This document shows positions 38,549-47,691 of a stretch of DNA of 64,000 nucleotides, piece after piece (position 1 is the first letter of the stretch; every line of letters starts with the position of its first letter). The notes below the pieces were generated by a model. The model searched no databases. It was not told the DNA's origin and was given only the letters and a program-made list of their open reading frames with translations. The position numbers and the translations under genes were made by a program. The stretch spans positions 1,922,001 through 1,986,000 of the forward strand of contig CP099605.1 of NCBI GenBank assembly GCA_024372625.1, written 5' to 3'. This stretch comes from Comamonadaceae bacterium OTU4NAUVB1. Its GTDB lineage: Bacteria; Pseudomonadota; Gammaproteobacteria; Burkholderiales; Burkholderiaceae_C.

Positions 38549-39971
38549 AGAACCCCTGCAGGAACCAGCGCGCGTCGCGCGCCACGCCGCCGCCGGGCAG
38601 CCGTTCGCGGAACACCCAGACCAGGCCCGCGCCCGGGCTGTGGGCGATGTAGTAGTCGCGCAGGGCCGGGGCCGGCGCGGCGGCGGCGGCGGCGGCGCCG
38701 GTGTCGCGACCGGCATCGTCCTCGTCGCTCCACCAGCCGGCCTCCAGCTTCTGCGGTCCGGCCAGCCGGCGCAGGCGGCCCTGGTAGCAGGGCTGGCCGT
38801 CGCGCACGTCGAGCGCCATCGGCTCGGGCAGCAGCCAGGCCGGCCACAGGCCCGCGGCCGGCAGGCTGTCGACGGGCGGCGCCGCCACGGCCGGGGCGCC
38901 CAGGCCGCGCAGCGCGGGCTGCCAGCGCTGCATGCGCTCGGGCCGGTGGTCGGCCCGCACCACCGGCACCACCACCTGCTGGGGCCCCAGGCGCGCGCTC
39001 AGGCGCTCGACGAGTTCGTGCAGGCGGTCGCCCGGCCGGTTGTCCTCGGGCAGGAAGCTGGTGGTGGCGCCGGCCCAGGGCGCGGTGTCGAGCGAGCGCA
39101 TCCACAGCCAGCTCGCGGGCGCGGCCAGCGTCGCCAGGGCCAGGCGCTCGCCCATCAGGCGGCGCAGGTGGCCGATGTCCTGCGTGGCCTGCGAGGTGCG
39201 CACGACGAGGGCCTGGTGCGGCGGCAGGTCGATGCCCTCGGAGCGACGCCGGTCGAACGTCCAGCGCAGTTCGAGCGCGCTCACGCCGCGCTGGCGGGCC
39301 CGCAGCCAGACCTGCAGCGCGCCGAGCAGGCGCTGCGCGGCCCACATCAGCCCGGGCGCGGTCTCGGCGAGCGCGGGCAGCTCGACCTTCTGCTCGAAGA
39401 CCTCGGGCAGCGCGAGCCAGGCGTGGCGCTCCGGACGCAGGCCCCAGGCGACGTCCAGCGCCTCGCGCAACCCCGGCCCGAAGCGCCGTGACAGCCCGCC
39501 GCGCGGCAGCGCCGCGACGTCGCCCCAGGTCGTGCAGCCCATGCGCGCGAGCAGTTCGAGCTTGTCGCGCGCCGCCGTCAGGGTGTGCAGCGGCAGGGCG
39601 GCGGGGATGTCGGCGGGCGGCCGGCGTCCGGCCGCGAACAACCGCAGCCGGGCCAGCGCAATCGGCGCGGTGGCGCCCAGGACCTTCTGCAGCCGGCGCG
39701 GCGCCACGGGATTGAGGGCGTCCATCTGGCGCAGGAGCTGGCGATGGCCGCCCCACAGGCGCTCGCAGGCCGAGACCTCCACCACCAGGGCCTCGTCGAG
39801 CCAGGCCACGCGCGGGGTGAACTGCAGCGCCCACCAGCCCAGGGCCTCGTCCGACAGCACGGCGGGCGCCGCCCCCGGCGCGGACGGCGGCGGCGCCTCC
39901 ACGGCCTCCACCGCCGCCGCCGCCGCTGCCTCCACCGCCTCAGGCTGCCATCGCAACGCGATCCACTGCAT
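38541..39971 (-). CDS. imuB: ImuB, Y-family polymerase-like protein
   Basis: 476 residues. It resembles DinB-type polymerases but lacks the usual acidic catalytic residues, as expected for ImuB, which acts as a hub linking DnaE2, ImuA and the clamp. Visible parts are RVAWLDEALVVEVSACERLWGG, a helix-hairpin-helix region LARMGCTTWGDVAALPRGGLSRRFG and a C-terminal PWPAWLLPEP-like tail. An Ala/Glu-rich stretch (about 12-28) coded by GCC/GCT runs near the N-terminus may be variable. It overlaps imuA by 32 bases. Confidence 0.93.
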
Positions 39972-40866
39972 CGGACGGCCCTCCCGGTCGCTGCGGCAGG
40001 CCGTGCACGACGGCCACGGCGGCCACGGTGGGCGGTGTCGCCGGTGCCGCCGCCCGCGCGGGCTCGCGGCGCCACCGGTCGCGGTGCACGGCGGCGCGCA
40101 GCAGCGCCGCCAGCCGCTCGCCCTGCGCCGGCAGCCTCAGGGGCGAGGCGAGCGGCGGACCACGGCGCTTGAGCACGTCGACGTCCATGCGGCCGGCGGC
40201 CCCGGCCGGGTCGCGCCCATCGCCTCCCCGGCGCGCCTCGGCGGGGCCGGCACGGCCGGGGGTGCCGGGATCGCGGCGGGCGCCCGACGCGGAGGCCACC
40301 GGCGCGTCCGGGCCCGGTGCGACGCGCAGCCGCAGCCGCGCCGGCGAGGCCGAGCGGCCCTCGGCTTCGGGCCGGAAGACGAACAGCAGGTTCTCGTGCT
40401 GCGCCGCCGCCAGTTGCAGGCGGCGCAGTTCGGCGGCGCGCGCCAGCGGCAGCCAGGCCAGCACGGCCGCGACGTCGGCGCAGCGCAGGGCCTGTTCGCA
40501 AGCCCAGCAGCGGCTGGCGGCGTCGCCGCGCACCCACAGCAGGGCATCGGCGGGCAATCCCCCGGCGGCGAGGGCAGGTGCGAAAGGCACCTGCGGCGCG
40601 CCCACCAGCACCACCCGGCCGCCCCGCGATCGCACCGCGAGCGCCAACGCCGGCAGCAGCAGCTGCCACACCAGGGCTTGAGGCACCGCCTGCAGCACCT
40701 CGGTCAGGGCGCCGACCGGCCAGCCCCCGCCGGGCAACTGCGCATCCAGCGCCCCATGGCCGGTGGCGACCACCCGCGCCTCGGCCGAAGCCAGTTCATC
40801 GCCGCGCCAGACGTCGTCCCGCGCGGCCAGCGGGGAGGCTTTGGGAACGAGGGAATGCAAGGCCAT
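39940..40866 (-). CDS. imuA: ImuA, RecA-like translesion synthesis accessory protein
   Basis: 308 residues. The sequence has the RecA/SulA-like core ALDAQLPGGGWPVGALTEVLQAVPQALVWQLLLPALA without a full Walker A, then FAPALAAGGLPADALLWVR. ImuA is the first gene of the imuA-imuB-dnaE2 mutagenesis cassette. A LexA box lies 20 bases before ATG 40866. The C-terminal ~100 residues are low-complexity Gly/Ala/Arg-rich. No strong ribosome-binding site is visible; the start is supported by the SOS box position and the conserved N-terminus. Confidence 0.92.
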   Translation of the reverse strand: MALHSLVPKASPLAARDDVWRGDELASAEARVVATGHGALDAQLPGGGWPVGALTEVLQAVPQALVWQLLLPALALAVRSRGGRVVLVGAPQVPFAPALAAGGLPADALLWVRGDAASRCWACEQALRCADVAAVLAWLPLARAAELRRLQLAAAQHENLLFVFRPEAEGRSASPARLRLRVAPGPDAPVASASGARRDPGTPGRAGPAEARRGGDGRDPAGAAGRMDVDVLKRRGPPLASPLRLPAQGERLAALLRAAVHRDRWRREPARAAAPATPPTVAAVAVVHGLPQRPGGPSDAVDRVAMAA

Positions 40867-40885
40867 GATCGGAGAAAGGATTTGA

Positions 40886-40901
40886 CTGTATTTTTATACA
40901 G
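40886..40901 (-). promoter_or_regulatory. LexA/SOS box of the imuA operon
   Basis: CTGTATTTTTATACAG, an exact CTGT-N8-ACAG SOS box with an AT-rich spacer, in otherwise GC-rich DNA. It lies 20-35 bases upstream of the imuA ATG, so LexA bound here would block the promoter or start of imuA. Confidence 0.9.
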
Positions 40902-40973
40902 TATCCCGGTCCGAAGCAAGCGCTGCGCAGCACGACGCCGCTTTCCGACCCCCTCAAAGGGTGGCGCGGGGCC

Positions 40974-41309
40974 TCAATCCTTGGCTGGATCGTGGCCCCA
41001 GTTCATGAGCGAATGGCGCCAGGGCGTGTCCCGGATGTCGCCCTCGGGGCGTTGCGCCAGGTGCCGGTGGACGTAGCCGACCACCTTGGCCATGTGCTGC
41101 AGGTCGGCCTTCGTGCGCCTGTCCTTGCGCTTGCCGAGGATGTCGACGATGCGCCGGCCGGAGCGGTGCCCGACCGACTCGCCCTCGCCCGAGGCCGACC
41201 AGCCGACGGTCTTCGACGCTGGGGTCTTGAGCCATTTGCCGAGCTGCGCGGCGGTCATGTTGACGGCCTCGTCGAAGTCGGCGGTGATCTTCTGCTGCTT
41301 GTCTTCCAT
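40974..41309 (-). CDS. DUF3140 family small protein
   Basis: 111 residues, soluble and basic, containing ITADFDEAVNMTAAQLGKWL, SVGHRSGRRIVDILGKRK and WRHSLMNWGHDP. This is the DUF3140 pattern, whose members are thought to bind DNA but have no proven role. GAGG lies before ATG 41309. It sits downstream of the dioxygenase gene on the same strand with a 140-base gap, and before the imu operon promoter. The function is unknown. Confidence 0.82.
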   Translation of the reverse strand: MEDKQQKITADFDEAVNMTAAQLGKWLKTPASKTVGWSASGEGESVGHRSGRRIVDILGKRKDRRTKADLQHMAKVVGYVHRHLAQRPEGDIRDTPWRHSLMNWGHDPAKD

Positions 41310-41449
41310 CGGAAATCCTCGGTTCGCGGTTCGGGAAAAAACGAGGGATGACGATGGCGCACCGCGAAGGCCACGGCGCGTCGGCCCGGGGCGGCCGGCG
41401 CTGTCAGGAGGCGACGCGCGCGGTTCCGGCGGCCCGTGCCCGCGAGGCG

Positions 41450-42289
41450 CTACGGCGCCGCGCCGAAGCGGAAGCTCGACACCGCGATGCCACCCATGAA
41501 GTCGTCCTCGTGGTAGATGCGTTCGGCGGCCTCGCCCCCGGCCGCGCCGGCGGCCACCATCAGCGGGATCAGGTGCTCCTCGCGCGGATGCGCCAGGCGC
41601 GCGGCGGGCGCCGCCTCCCAGGCGACGAGCGCGGCGTCGCGCCGCGCCGGCGGCGTGCGCACGACGGCCTGGTCGAGCCAGTCGTCGAACGCGTGCGAGG
41701 CGTCGCGCGCGCTCGGGCCGAAGTTGCGCAGGTTGTGATAGCTCAGGCCGCTGCCCACGATGAGCACGTCCTCGCGCCGCAGCGGCGCCAGCGCGCGGCC
41801 CAGCGCCAGGTGCTCGGCCGGATCGAGCCCGCGGCGCAGCGACAGCTGCACCACCGGCACGTCGGCCGCCGGGTAGATGGCGGCCATCGGCGAGAAGGTG
41901 CCGTGATCGAAGCCGCGCGCGGCGTTGAAGGCGGCCGGCAGGCCCGCGCCGGCGATCAGGGCCTGCACGCGGCGCGCGAGCACGGGGTCGCCGGGGGCGT
42001 CGTAGCGCACCGCGTAGGTGTGCGCCGGAAAGCCGCCGTAGTCGTAGAGCATCGGCGGGCGGGCGTGGCCCTGCACCGTGAAGGCGTCGGCTTCCCAGTG
42101 CGCCGACACCATCAGGACGGCGCGCGGCGCGGCGCCGATGCGGCGCGGGAGGTCGGCCAGCGACGCGGCCAGGCGGTCGTAGGTCGCGCCCGTCTGCGCC
42201 CTCATCCAGGGCCACGGACCGCCGCCGTGGGAGATGAAGTAGGTCGGCAGCACGCGCGGCGCGGCAGGGGAAACGGATGGGATCGTCAT
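41450..42289 (-). CDS. DODA-type extradiol ring-cleavage dioxygenase (LigB superfamily, YgiD-like)
   Basis: 279 residues. Metal ligands of the LigB/YgiD fold can be seen in YFISHGGGPWPWM (His21), VMVSAHWEA-type block (VSAHWEADAF), GFDHGTFSP and YHEDDF. Members open catechol rings such as 4,5-DOPA using Fe(II) or Zn(II). It is divergent from a LysR gene with 92 bases between them, a common regulator-target arrangement. The exact substrate is unknown. Confidence 0.88.
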   Translation of the reverse strand: MTIPSVSPAAPRVLPTYFISHGGGPWPWMRAQTGATYDRLAASLADLPRRIGAAPRAVLMVSAHWEADAFTVQGHARPPMLYDYGGFPAHTYAVRYDAPGDPVLARRVQALIAGAGLPAAFNAARGFDHGTFSPMAAIYPAADVPVVQLSLRRGLDPAEHLALGRALAPLRREDVLIVGSGLSYHNLRNFGPSARDASHAFDDWLDQAVVRTPPARRDAALVAWEAAPAARLAHPREEHLIPLMVAAGAAGGEAAERIYHEDDFMGGIAVSSFRFGAAP

Positions 42290-42320
42290 GTCGGGCTCCT
42301 GGTCCGGGCCAGTCTAGGTG

Positions 42321-42335
42321 TTTCCCCTGAGGAAA
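42321..42335. promoter_or_regulatory. candidate LysR operator TTTCC-N5-GGAAA
   Basis: Inverted repeat in the 92-base divergent region between the dioxygenase and LysR genes, fitting the T-N11-A LysR pattern. A second palindrome TTCCCGGGAA lies at 42366-42375 next to the LysR start. Confidence 0.45.
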
Positions 42336-42381
42336 TCGATGGCCTAAGATTCATGCTTCCGTTTCTTCCCGGGAAATCATC

Positions 42382-43440
42382 ATGGACCGGCTCACCAGCC
42401 TGCGCGTGTTCCGCGAAGTCGTCGACGCGGGCAGCTTCTCGACCGCCGCCGACCGGCTGTCGATCTCCGCGCCGATGGTCAGCAAGCACGTCGCCCAGCT
42501 GGAGAAGTCGCTGGGCGCGCGGCTGCTCCACCGCAGCAGCCGCCACCTGAGCCTGACCGAGGCCGGCACGACCTGGCACGCGCACAGCGCGCAGGCGCTG
42601 GACATGCTCGATGCCGCCGAGGCCGCCATCGGCCAGCGCCATGCCGCGCCGCGCGGGCAGCTCAGGGTGAGCGCGCCGGTGTGGTGCGCCACGCCGCGCT
42701 TCGCCGCCGTGCTGGCCGCCTACCGGGAACGCTGCCCCGAGGTGCTGGTGGACATGCGCCTGGAGAACCGCAGGGTCGACCTGGTCGCCGACGGCTTCGA
42801 CCTCGCGCTGCGCGCCACGCAGGCGCCCTCGCCCGCCCTGATCGCGCGGCCGCTGTGCCGCGTGCCCTTCCACCTGGTGGCCGCGCCCGCGGCCCTCGCG
42901 CGCGACGGCACGCCGGCGGTGCCGGCCGACCTGGCGCGCCAGGGCGCCATCGTGCCGAGCTATGTCGACCTCGACGGCCACGCGCTCCAGGGCCCGGGCG
43001 ACCGGACGGCGCCGCTGCATTTGTCGCCCGTGCTGCGCTCGGACGACACCACGCTGTCCCTGCACGCGGTGCGCGCGGGCATGGGGCTGGCCTTCCTGCC
43101 GTCCTGGCTGGTCGACGACGACCTGGCGGACGGCGCGCTGGTGCGGGTGCTGCCCGGCTGGAGCGCCCCGCCCGTCACGCTGTTCGCCGTCTACGCCAGC
43201 CGGCAGTACATGGCGCCCAAGCTGCGCAGCTTCATCGATTTCCTCGGCGAACGGCTCGCGCCCGATGCGGCGGCAGCCGACGCCACGGCCGGCGCGCCGC
43301 TCCAGGATGGTCCCGATGCGCGCGGCGCGCGCCTCGCGCAGGATCGTCGCTGCGCCGCGCCCCCCCGCGTCCCGGCTCCGCCTTCACTTTCCCTTCCTCC
43401 ATCCTTTCCTCCATCCCTTCCAACAGATCCTTCACCATGA
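42382..43440 (+). CDS. LysR family transcriptional regulator with extended C-terminal tail
   Basis: 352 residues. The helix-turn-helix (about 1-60) reads LTSLRVFREVVDAGSFSTAADRLSISAPMVSKHVAQLE, and the ligand domain ends near 295 (LRSFIDFLGERLAP). About 55 extra residues follow, mostly Ala, Pro and Ser, coded by a pyrimidine-rich tract. The stop overlaps the next start (ATGA), so the tail may exist to couple translation or may be read-through of an intergenic leader. It probably regulates the divergent dioxygenase gene. Confidence 0.85.
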   Translation: MDRLTSLRVFREVVDAGSFSTAADRLSISAPMVSKHVAQLEKSLGARLLHRSSRHLSLTEAGTTWHAHSAQALDMLDAAEAAIGQRHAAPRGQLRVSAPVWCATPRFAAVLAAYRERCPEVLVDMRLENRRVDLVADGFDLALRATQAPSPALIARPLCRVPFHLVAAPAALARDGTPAVPADLARQGAIVPSYVDLDGHALQGPGDRTAPLHLSPVLRSDDTTLSLHAVRAGMGLAFLPSWLVDDDLADGALVRVLPGWSAPPVTLFAVYASRQYMAPKLRSFIDFLGERLAPDAAAADATAGAPLQDGPDARGARLAQDRRCAAPPRVPAPPSLSLPPSFPPSLPTDPSP

Positions 43441-44957
43441 CCCTTCAATATTCCCGGATCGGCGTCATCGGCGCCGGCGCCATGGGCCGCGGCATCGCCC
43501 AGATCGCCGCGCAGGCCGGCAGCGAGGTGCTGCTGCTCGACAGCTTCGAGGGCGCCGCCGCGCGCGGACGCGACGCGGTGCTCGCGCAGTGGGAGAAGCT
43601 GCGCGAGAAAGGCCGCCTCGACGCGGACCGGACCACCGCCCTGGGCGCCCGTCTGGGCGTCGCCGCGTCGATGGCCGACCTGGCCGGCTGCGACCTCGTG
43701 ATCGAGGCGGTGGTCGAGGACCTGACCGTCAAGCGCGCGCTGTTCAAGGAACTCGAGGCGGTGGTCGCGCCCACGGCCACGCTGGCGACCAACACCTCGT
43801 CGCTGTCGGTCACGGCCATCGCCGCCGGGCTCGCGCGGCCCGAACGCATCGCCGGCTTCCACTTCTTCAATCCGGTGCCGCTGATGAAGGTGGTGGAGGT
43901 GGTGGCGGGCTTCCGCACCGGGCCCGAGGTCTGCGCTCGCCTGGCCGCCTACGCCACGGCGATGGGCCACAGCGCGGTGCAGGCGCAGGACACCCCGGGC
44001 TTCATCGTCAACCACGCCGGACGCGGCTTCGGCACCGAGGCGCTTCGCATCGTCGGCGAGGGCGTGACCGATTTCGCCACCATCGACCGCATCCTGAAGG
44101 ACCAGGCCGGCTTCCGTCTGGGCCCCTTCGAGCTGATGGACCTGACGGCGCTGGACGTGTCGCATCCGGTGATGGAGTCGATCTACCGCCAGTACTACGA
44201 CGAGCCGCGCTTCCGCCCGAGCGTCATCACGGCGCAGCGCCTGGCCGCCGGCGCGCTCGGGCGCAAGACCGGCCACGGTTTCTACGACTACCCCGACGGC
44301 GTCCAGCAGGTGCCGCCCGAGGCGCCCGCGCCGGTGGTCGAGGAACTGCCACCGGTGTGGATCTCGCCGCGCGCGGCCCGGCGCGCCGAACTCATCAAGC
44401 TCGTGCACACGCTCGGCGCCCGGCTGGAGTCGGGCCAGGCGCCTTCCCAGGCGGCCCTGATCCTGGTCGCGCCGCTGGGCTTCGACGTCACCACCGTGGC
44501 CGCGGTGGAGCGGCTGGACGCCACGCGCACCGTCGGCATCGACCTGCTGGTGGACGACGACGCCACCAGGCGCCGGGTGCTGGCCACCAACCCGGCCACG
44601 CGGCGCGACATGCGCGACGCCGCGCACGCCCTGTTCGCGCGCGACGGCAAGGCCGTCAGCGTGATCCGCGACAGCGGCGGCTTCGTCACCCAGCGCGTGG
44701 TGGGCACCATCGTCAACATCGCCGCCGACATGTGCCAGCAGCGCGTGTGCTCGCCGGCCGACCTGGAGACCGCCGTGCGCCTGGGCCTGGGCTACCCGCG
44801 CGGCCCGCTGGCGCTGGGCGACCTGTACGGGCCGACCAACATGCTGGAGGTGCTGTTCAACCTGCAGACCGTCTACGGCGACCCGCGCTATCGCCCGAGC
44901 CCGTGGCTGCGCCGGCGCGGCGCCCTCGGCCTGAGCCTGATGCACGAGGAGGAATGA
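43437..44957 (+). CDS. 3-hydroxyacyl-CoA dehydrogenase (PaaH/FadB C-terminal type)
   Basis: 506 residues. An N-terminal Rossmann site RIGVIGAGAMGRGIAQIAAQAG binds NAD. NTSSLSVTAIA, GFHFFNPVPLMKVVEVV and the catalytic region follow, with two C-terminal helical domains (about 185-280 and 405-500). This long form matches PaaH-type dehydrogenases used in phenylacetate or fatty-acid beta-oxidation. It overlaps the LysR stop by four bases and is seven bases before an enoyl-CoA hydratase gene, forming an oxidation pair. Confidence 0.9.
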   Translation: MTLQYSRIGVIGAGAMGRGIAQIAAQAGSEVLLLDSFEGAAARGRDAVLAQWEKLREKGRLDADRTTALGARLGVAASMADLAGCDLVIEAVVEDLTVKRALFKELEAVVAPTATLATNTSSLSVTAIAAGLARPERIAGFHFFNPVPLMKVVEVVAGFRTGPEVCARLAAYATAMGHSAVQAQDTPGFIVNHAGRGFGTEALRIVGEGVTDFATIDRILKDQAGFRLGPFELMDLTALDVSHPVMESIYRQYYDEPRFRPSVITAQRLAAGALGRKTGHGFYDYPDGVQQVPPEAPAPVVEELPPVWISPRAARRAELIKLVHTLGARLESGQAPSQAALILVAPLGFDVTTVAAVERLDATRTVGIDLLVDDDATRRRVLATNPATRRDMRDAAHALFARDGKAVSVIRDSGGFVTQRVVGTIVNIAADMCQQRVCSPADLETAVRLGLGYPRGPLALGDLYGPTNMLEVLFNLQTVYGDPRYRPSPWLRRRGALGLSLMHEEE

Positions 44958-44964
44958 GCCCGCC

Positions 44965-45744
44965 ATGACCGCCGAACTCAAGAGCACCACCGAGGGCCGC
45001 ACCATGGTGCTGACCCTGTCGAACCCGGCGCAGCGCAACGCGCTCGGCCCGGCGATCTACGCCGCGGGCATCGAGGCGCTCAACAGCGCCGAGGACAGCG
45101 ACGAGGTCCGCAGCGTCGTGATCGTCGGCGAGGGCGCGTGGTTCTGTGCCGGCGGTTCGCTCCAGCGCCTGCGCGACAACCGGCGCGAACCCCCCGCCGT
45201 GCAGGCCGAGAGCATCGACGCGCTGCACAGCTGGATCGACTCGATCCGCACCTTTCCCAAACCGGTCATCGCCGCCGTCGAGGGCGCCGCGGCGGGCGCG
45301 GGCTTCTCGCTCGCGCTGGCCTGCGATTTCGTGGTCGCCGCGCGCGACGCGGTGTTCGCCGCCTCGTACAGCAACGTCGCGCTCACGCCCGACGGCGGCC
45401 TGAGCTGGCACCTCGCGCACGCGCTGCCACGCCAGCTCGCCGGCGAGTGGCTGATGTGCGGCGAACGCCTGGACGCGGCGCGGCTGCACGCGGCCGGGCT
45501 GGTCAACCAGCTCGCCGACAGCGGTCAGGCGCTCGCGACCGCGCTGGCGCTGGCCGAGCGACTGAACGCGCGCGCGCCCAACGTGCTCGCGAGCCTGAAG
45601 GAGCTGCTCGGCGAGGCACCGGGCGCGACGCTCGCGTCCCACCTCGTCCAGGAGCGCGACCACTTCGTGCGCAACCTGCACCACCCCAACGCCGGCATCG
45701 GCATCGAGGCCTTCCTGGCCCGCGAGACGCCGCGCTACCCCTGA
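44965..45744 (+). CDS. enoyl-CoA hydratase/isomerase family protein
   Basis: 259 residues, crotonase fold with CAGGSLQRLR (oxyanion) and AAAGAGFSLALACDFVVAARDAVF. The usual hydratase glutamate region is altered (SNVALTPDGGLSWHLAH), which looks more like PaaG/isomerase members. It acts with the preceding 3-hydroxyacyl-CoA dehydrogenase. The gap is seven bases, so the two are co-transcribed. Confidence 0.88.
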   Translation: MTAELKSTTEGRTMVLTLSNPAQRNALGPAIYAAGIEALNSAEDSDEVRSVVIVGEGAWFCAGGSLQRLRDNRREPPAVQAESIDALHSWIDSIRTFPKPVIAAVEGAAAGAGFSLALACDFVVAARDAVFAASYSNVALTPDGGLSWHLAHALPRQLAGEWLMCGERLDAARLHAAGLVNQLADSGQALATALALAERLNARAPNVLASLKELLGEAPGATLASHLVQERDHFVRNLHHPNAGIGIEAFLARETPRYP

Positions 45745-45784
45745 GCGGTCTCCCGATCGCGCCAGTCACTCACAGGACAGTCCC

Positions 45785-46504
45785 ATGGACGAACCCATTC
45801 TTAACATCGACGAACGCGAGGCCATCAACGGTGGCCGCTGGTTCTCCTCCCTCTCACCCTCGCTCCGCCACGACATCCTCCGATGCGCCTTCGTCAGACG
45901 TCACAAGGACGGCGACCTCCTCGCCGCGCGCGGCGATCCCCCGGAACAATGGATGGCCTGCGCCAAGGGCGCGGTGCGCGTGAGCTCGACCACGGTGTCG
46001 GGCAAGCAGGTCACGCTGACCTATGTCGAGCCGGGCATCTGGTTCGGCGACGTGGCGATGTTCGACGGCGACCGGCGCACGCACGACGCCTACGCGCATG
46101 GCGAGACCACCACGCTCAACGTCGCGCGGGCCGATTTCCAGAAGATCCTGGCCACGCACGTGGAGCTCTACGAGGCCCTGATGCGGCTGCAGGCACGCCG
46201 CATCCGCCAGCTGTTCGGGCTGGTGGAGGACCTCAACACGCTGCCGCTGCGCGCGCGGCTGGCCAAGCAGCTCACCCACCTGGTGCGCAGCTACGGCGTG
46301 CCCAGCCTGGCCGACGGCAGCCAGATGCGCATCGGCCTGCACCTGGCGCAGGAGGAGCTCGCGCAGCTGCTGGGCGCCTCGCGCCAGCGCGTGAACCAGG
46401 AACTCAAGGCGATGGAGCGCGACAGCGTCATCCGCATCGAGCCGGGCGGCCTGGTGGTGCGCGACCGCGCGGCGCTCCTGCGGATCGCCGAATCCGACAC
46501 CTGA
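45785..46504 (+). CDS. Crp/Fnr family transcriptional regulator
   Basis: 239 residues. An N-terminal cyclic-nucleotide-binding-like beta barrel (about 28-140, GDLLAARGDPPEQWMACAKG) precedes a C-terminal winged helix (about 165-230) with HLAQEELAQLLGASRQRVNQELKAME. The cAMP pocket residues are not clear, and no Fnr cysteine cluster is seen. It lies between the beta-oxidation pair and a phosphotransferase gene on the same strand, so it may control them. Confidence 0.88.
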   Translation: MDEPILNIDEREAINGGRWFSSLSPSLRHDILRCAFVRRHKDGDLLAARGDPPEQWMACAKGAVRVSSTTVSGKQVTLTYVEPGIWFGDVAMFDGDRRTHDAYAHGETTTLNVARADFQKILATHVELYEALMRLQARRIRQLFGLVEDLNTLPLRARLAKQLTHLVRSYGVPSLADGSQMRIGLHLAQEELAQLLGASRQRVNQELKAMERDSVIRIEPGGLVVRDRAALLRIAESDT

Positions 46505-46547
46505 CCCTCGACATCGACCCGGCTTCGGCCACGAAAGGACTCGCGGC

Positions 46548-47675
46548 ATGAACCAGCAGACATCAACGGACCCGCAGCAGCCGCTGCCGCCGCAGGACTT
46601 CGGACAGTTCGTCGGCACCCGGGCCGTCACGGGATCGCACCTGTTCGACGTCGAGGCCCTCACGGGCTGGCTCGAGGCGCACCTCGACGGTTTCAAGGGG
46701 CCGCTGGCGGTCGAGATGTTCAAGGGCGGCCAGTCCAATCCGACCTACAAGCTCGTGACGCCCGCGTGCAGCTACGTCATGCGCGCCAAGCCCGGCCCGG
46801 TGGCGAAGCTGCTGCCCTCGGCCCATGCGATCGAGCGCGAATACAAGGTGATGGGCGGGCTCGCCGGCACCGACGTGCCGGTGCCGCGCATGCTGTGCCT
46901 GTGCGAGGACGAATCGGTCATCGGCCGCGCCTTCTACGTGATGGAGTTCAAGACCGGCCGCGTGCTGTGGGACCAGAGCCTGCCGGGCATGGACCACGCC
47001 GAGCGCGCCGCCATCTACGACGAACTCAACCGCGTCATCGCCGCCCTGCACAGCGTGAACTTCGCCGACCAGGGCCTGGCCGGCTACGGCCGCCCGGGCC
47101 ACTACGTCGAGCGCCAGATCGCCCGCTGGAGCAAGCAGTACGTGGCTTCCGTCACCCGGCCCATCCCCGAGATGGACCGGCTGATGGAATGGCTGCCCGC
47201 GCACGTCCCCGCCAGCGCGCGCGACGAGCGCCACGGCTCGATCGTGCATGGCGACTACCGGCTCGACAACGTGATGTTCCATCCCACCGAGCCGCGCGCC
47301 GTCGCGGTGCTGGACTGGGAGCTGTCCACGCTCGGCCACCCGCTGGCCGACTTCAGTTACCACTGCATGTCCTGGCACATCGCGCCGGGAGCCTTCCGCG
47401 GGCTCGGCGGCGTCGACGTGGGGAGCCTGGGTATCCCGACGGAGAGCGAGTACATCCGCCGCTACTGCGAGCGCACCGGCATCACCACGCCGGAAGCGCT
47501 CGCGCCCGACTGGGACTTCTACCTCGCCTACAACATGTTCCGCATCGCGGCGATCCTGCAGGGCATCGCCAAGCGGGTCGAGATGGGCACGGCATCGAGC
47601 GAGCAGGCCGTCGCCTCCGGACGCGGAGCCCTGCCGATGGCGCGGATGGCCTGGGATTTCGCGCAGCGCGCCTGA
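46548..47675 (+). CDS. ACAD10/11-type aminoglycoside-phosphotransferase-like kinase
   Basis: 375 residues. The kinase fold shows QSNPTYKL (P-loop), YVMRAKP, the catalytic HGDYRLDNVMF and the metal-binding VLDWELSTLGHPLADF. These match the phosphotransferase domain of ACAD10/11 proteins and bacterial LvaA-like kinases, which phosphorylate 4-hydroxyacyl-CoA for later elimination by a dehydrogenase. The acyl-CoA dehydrogenase encoded at 27440-28669 belongs to the matching subgroup but is distant. It is downstream of the Crp/Fnr gene with a 43-base gap. Confidence 0.85.
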   Translation: MNQQTSTDPQQPLPPQDFGQFVGTRAVTGSHLFDVEALTGWLEAHLDGFKGPLAVEMFKGGQSNPTYKLVTPACSYVMRAKPGPVAKLLPSAHAIEREYKVMGGLAGTDVPVPRMLCLCEDESVIGRAFYVMEFKTGRVLWDQSLPGMDHAERAAIYDELNRVIAALHSVNFADQGLAGYGRPGHYVERQIARWSKQYVASVTRPIPEMDRLMEWLPAHVPASARDERHGSIVHGDYRLDNVMFHPTEPRAVAVLDWELSTLGHPLADFSYHCMSWHIAPGAFRGLGGVDVGSLGIPTESEYIRRYCERTGITTPEALAPDWDFYLAYNMFRIAAILQGIAKRVEMGTASSEQAVASGRGALPMARMAWDFAQRA

Positions 47676-47691
47676 AGCGCGGCCGGCGGCC

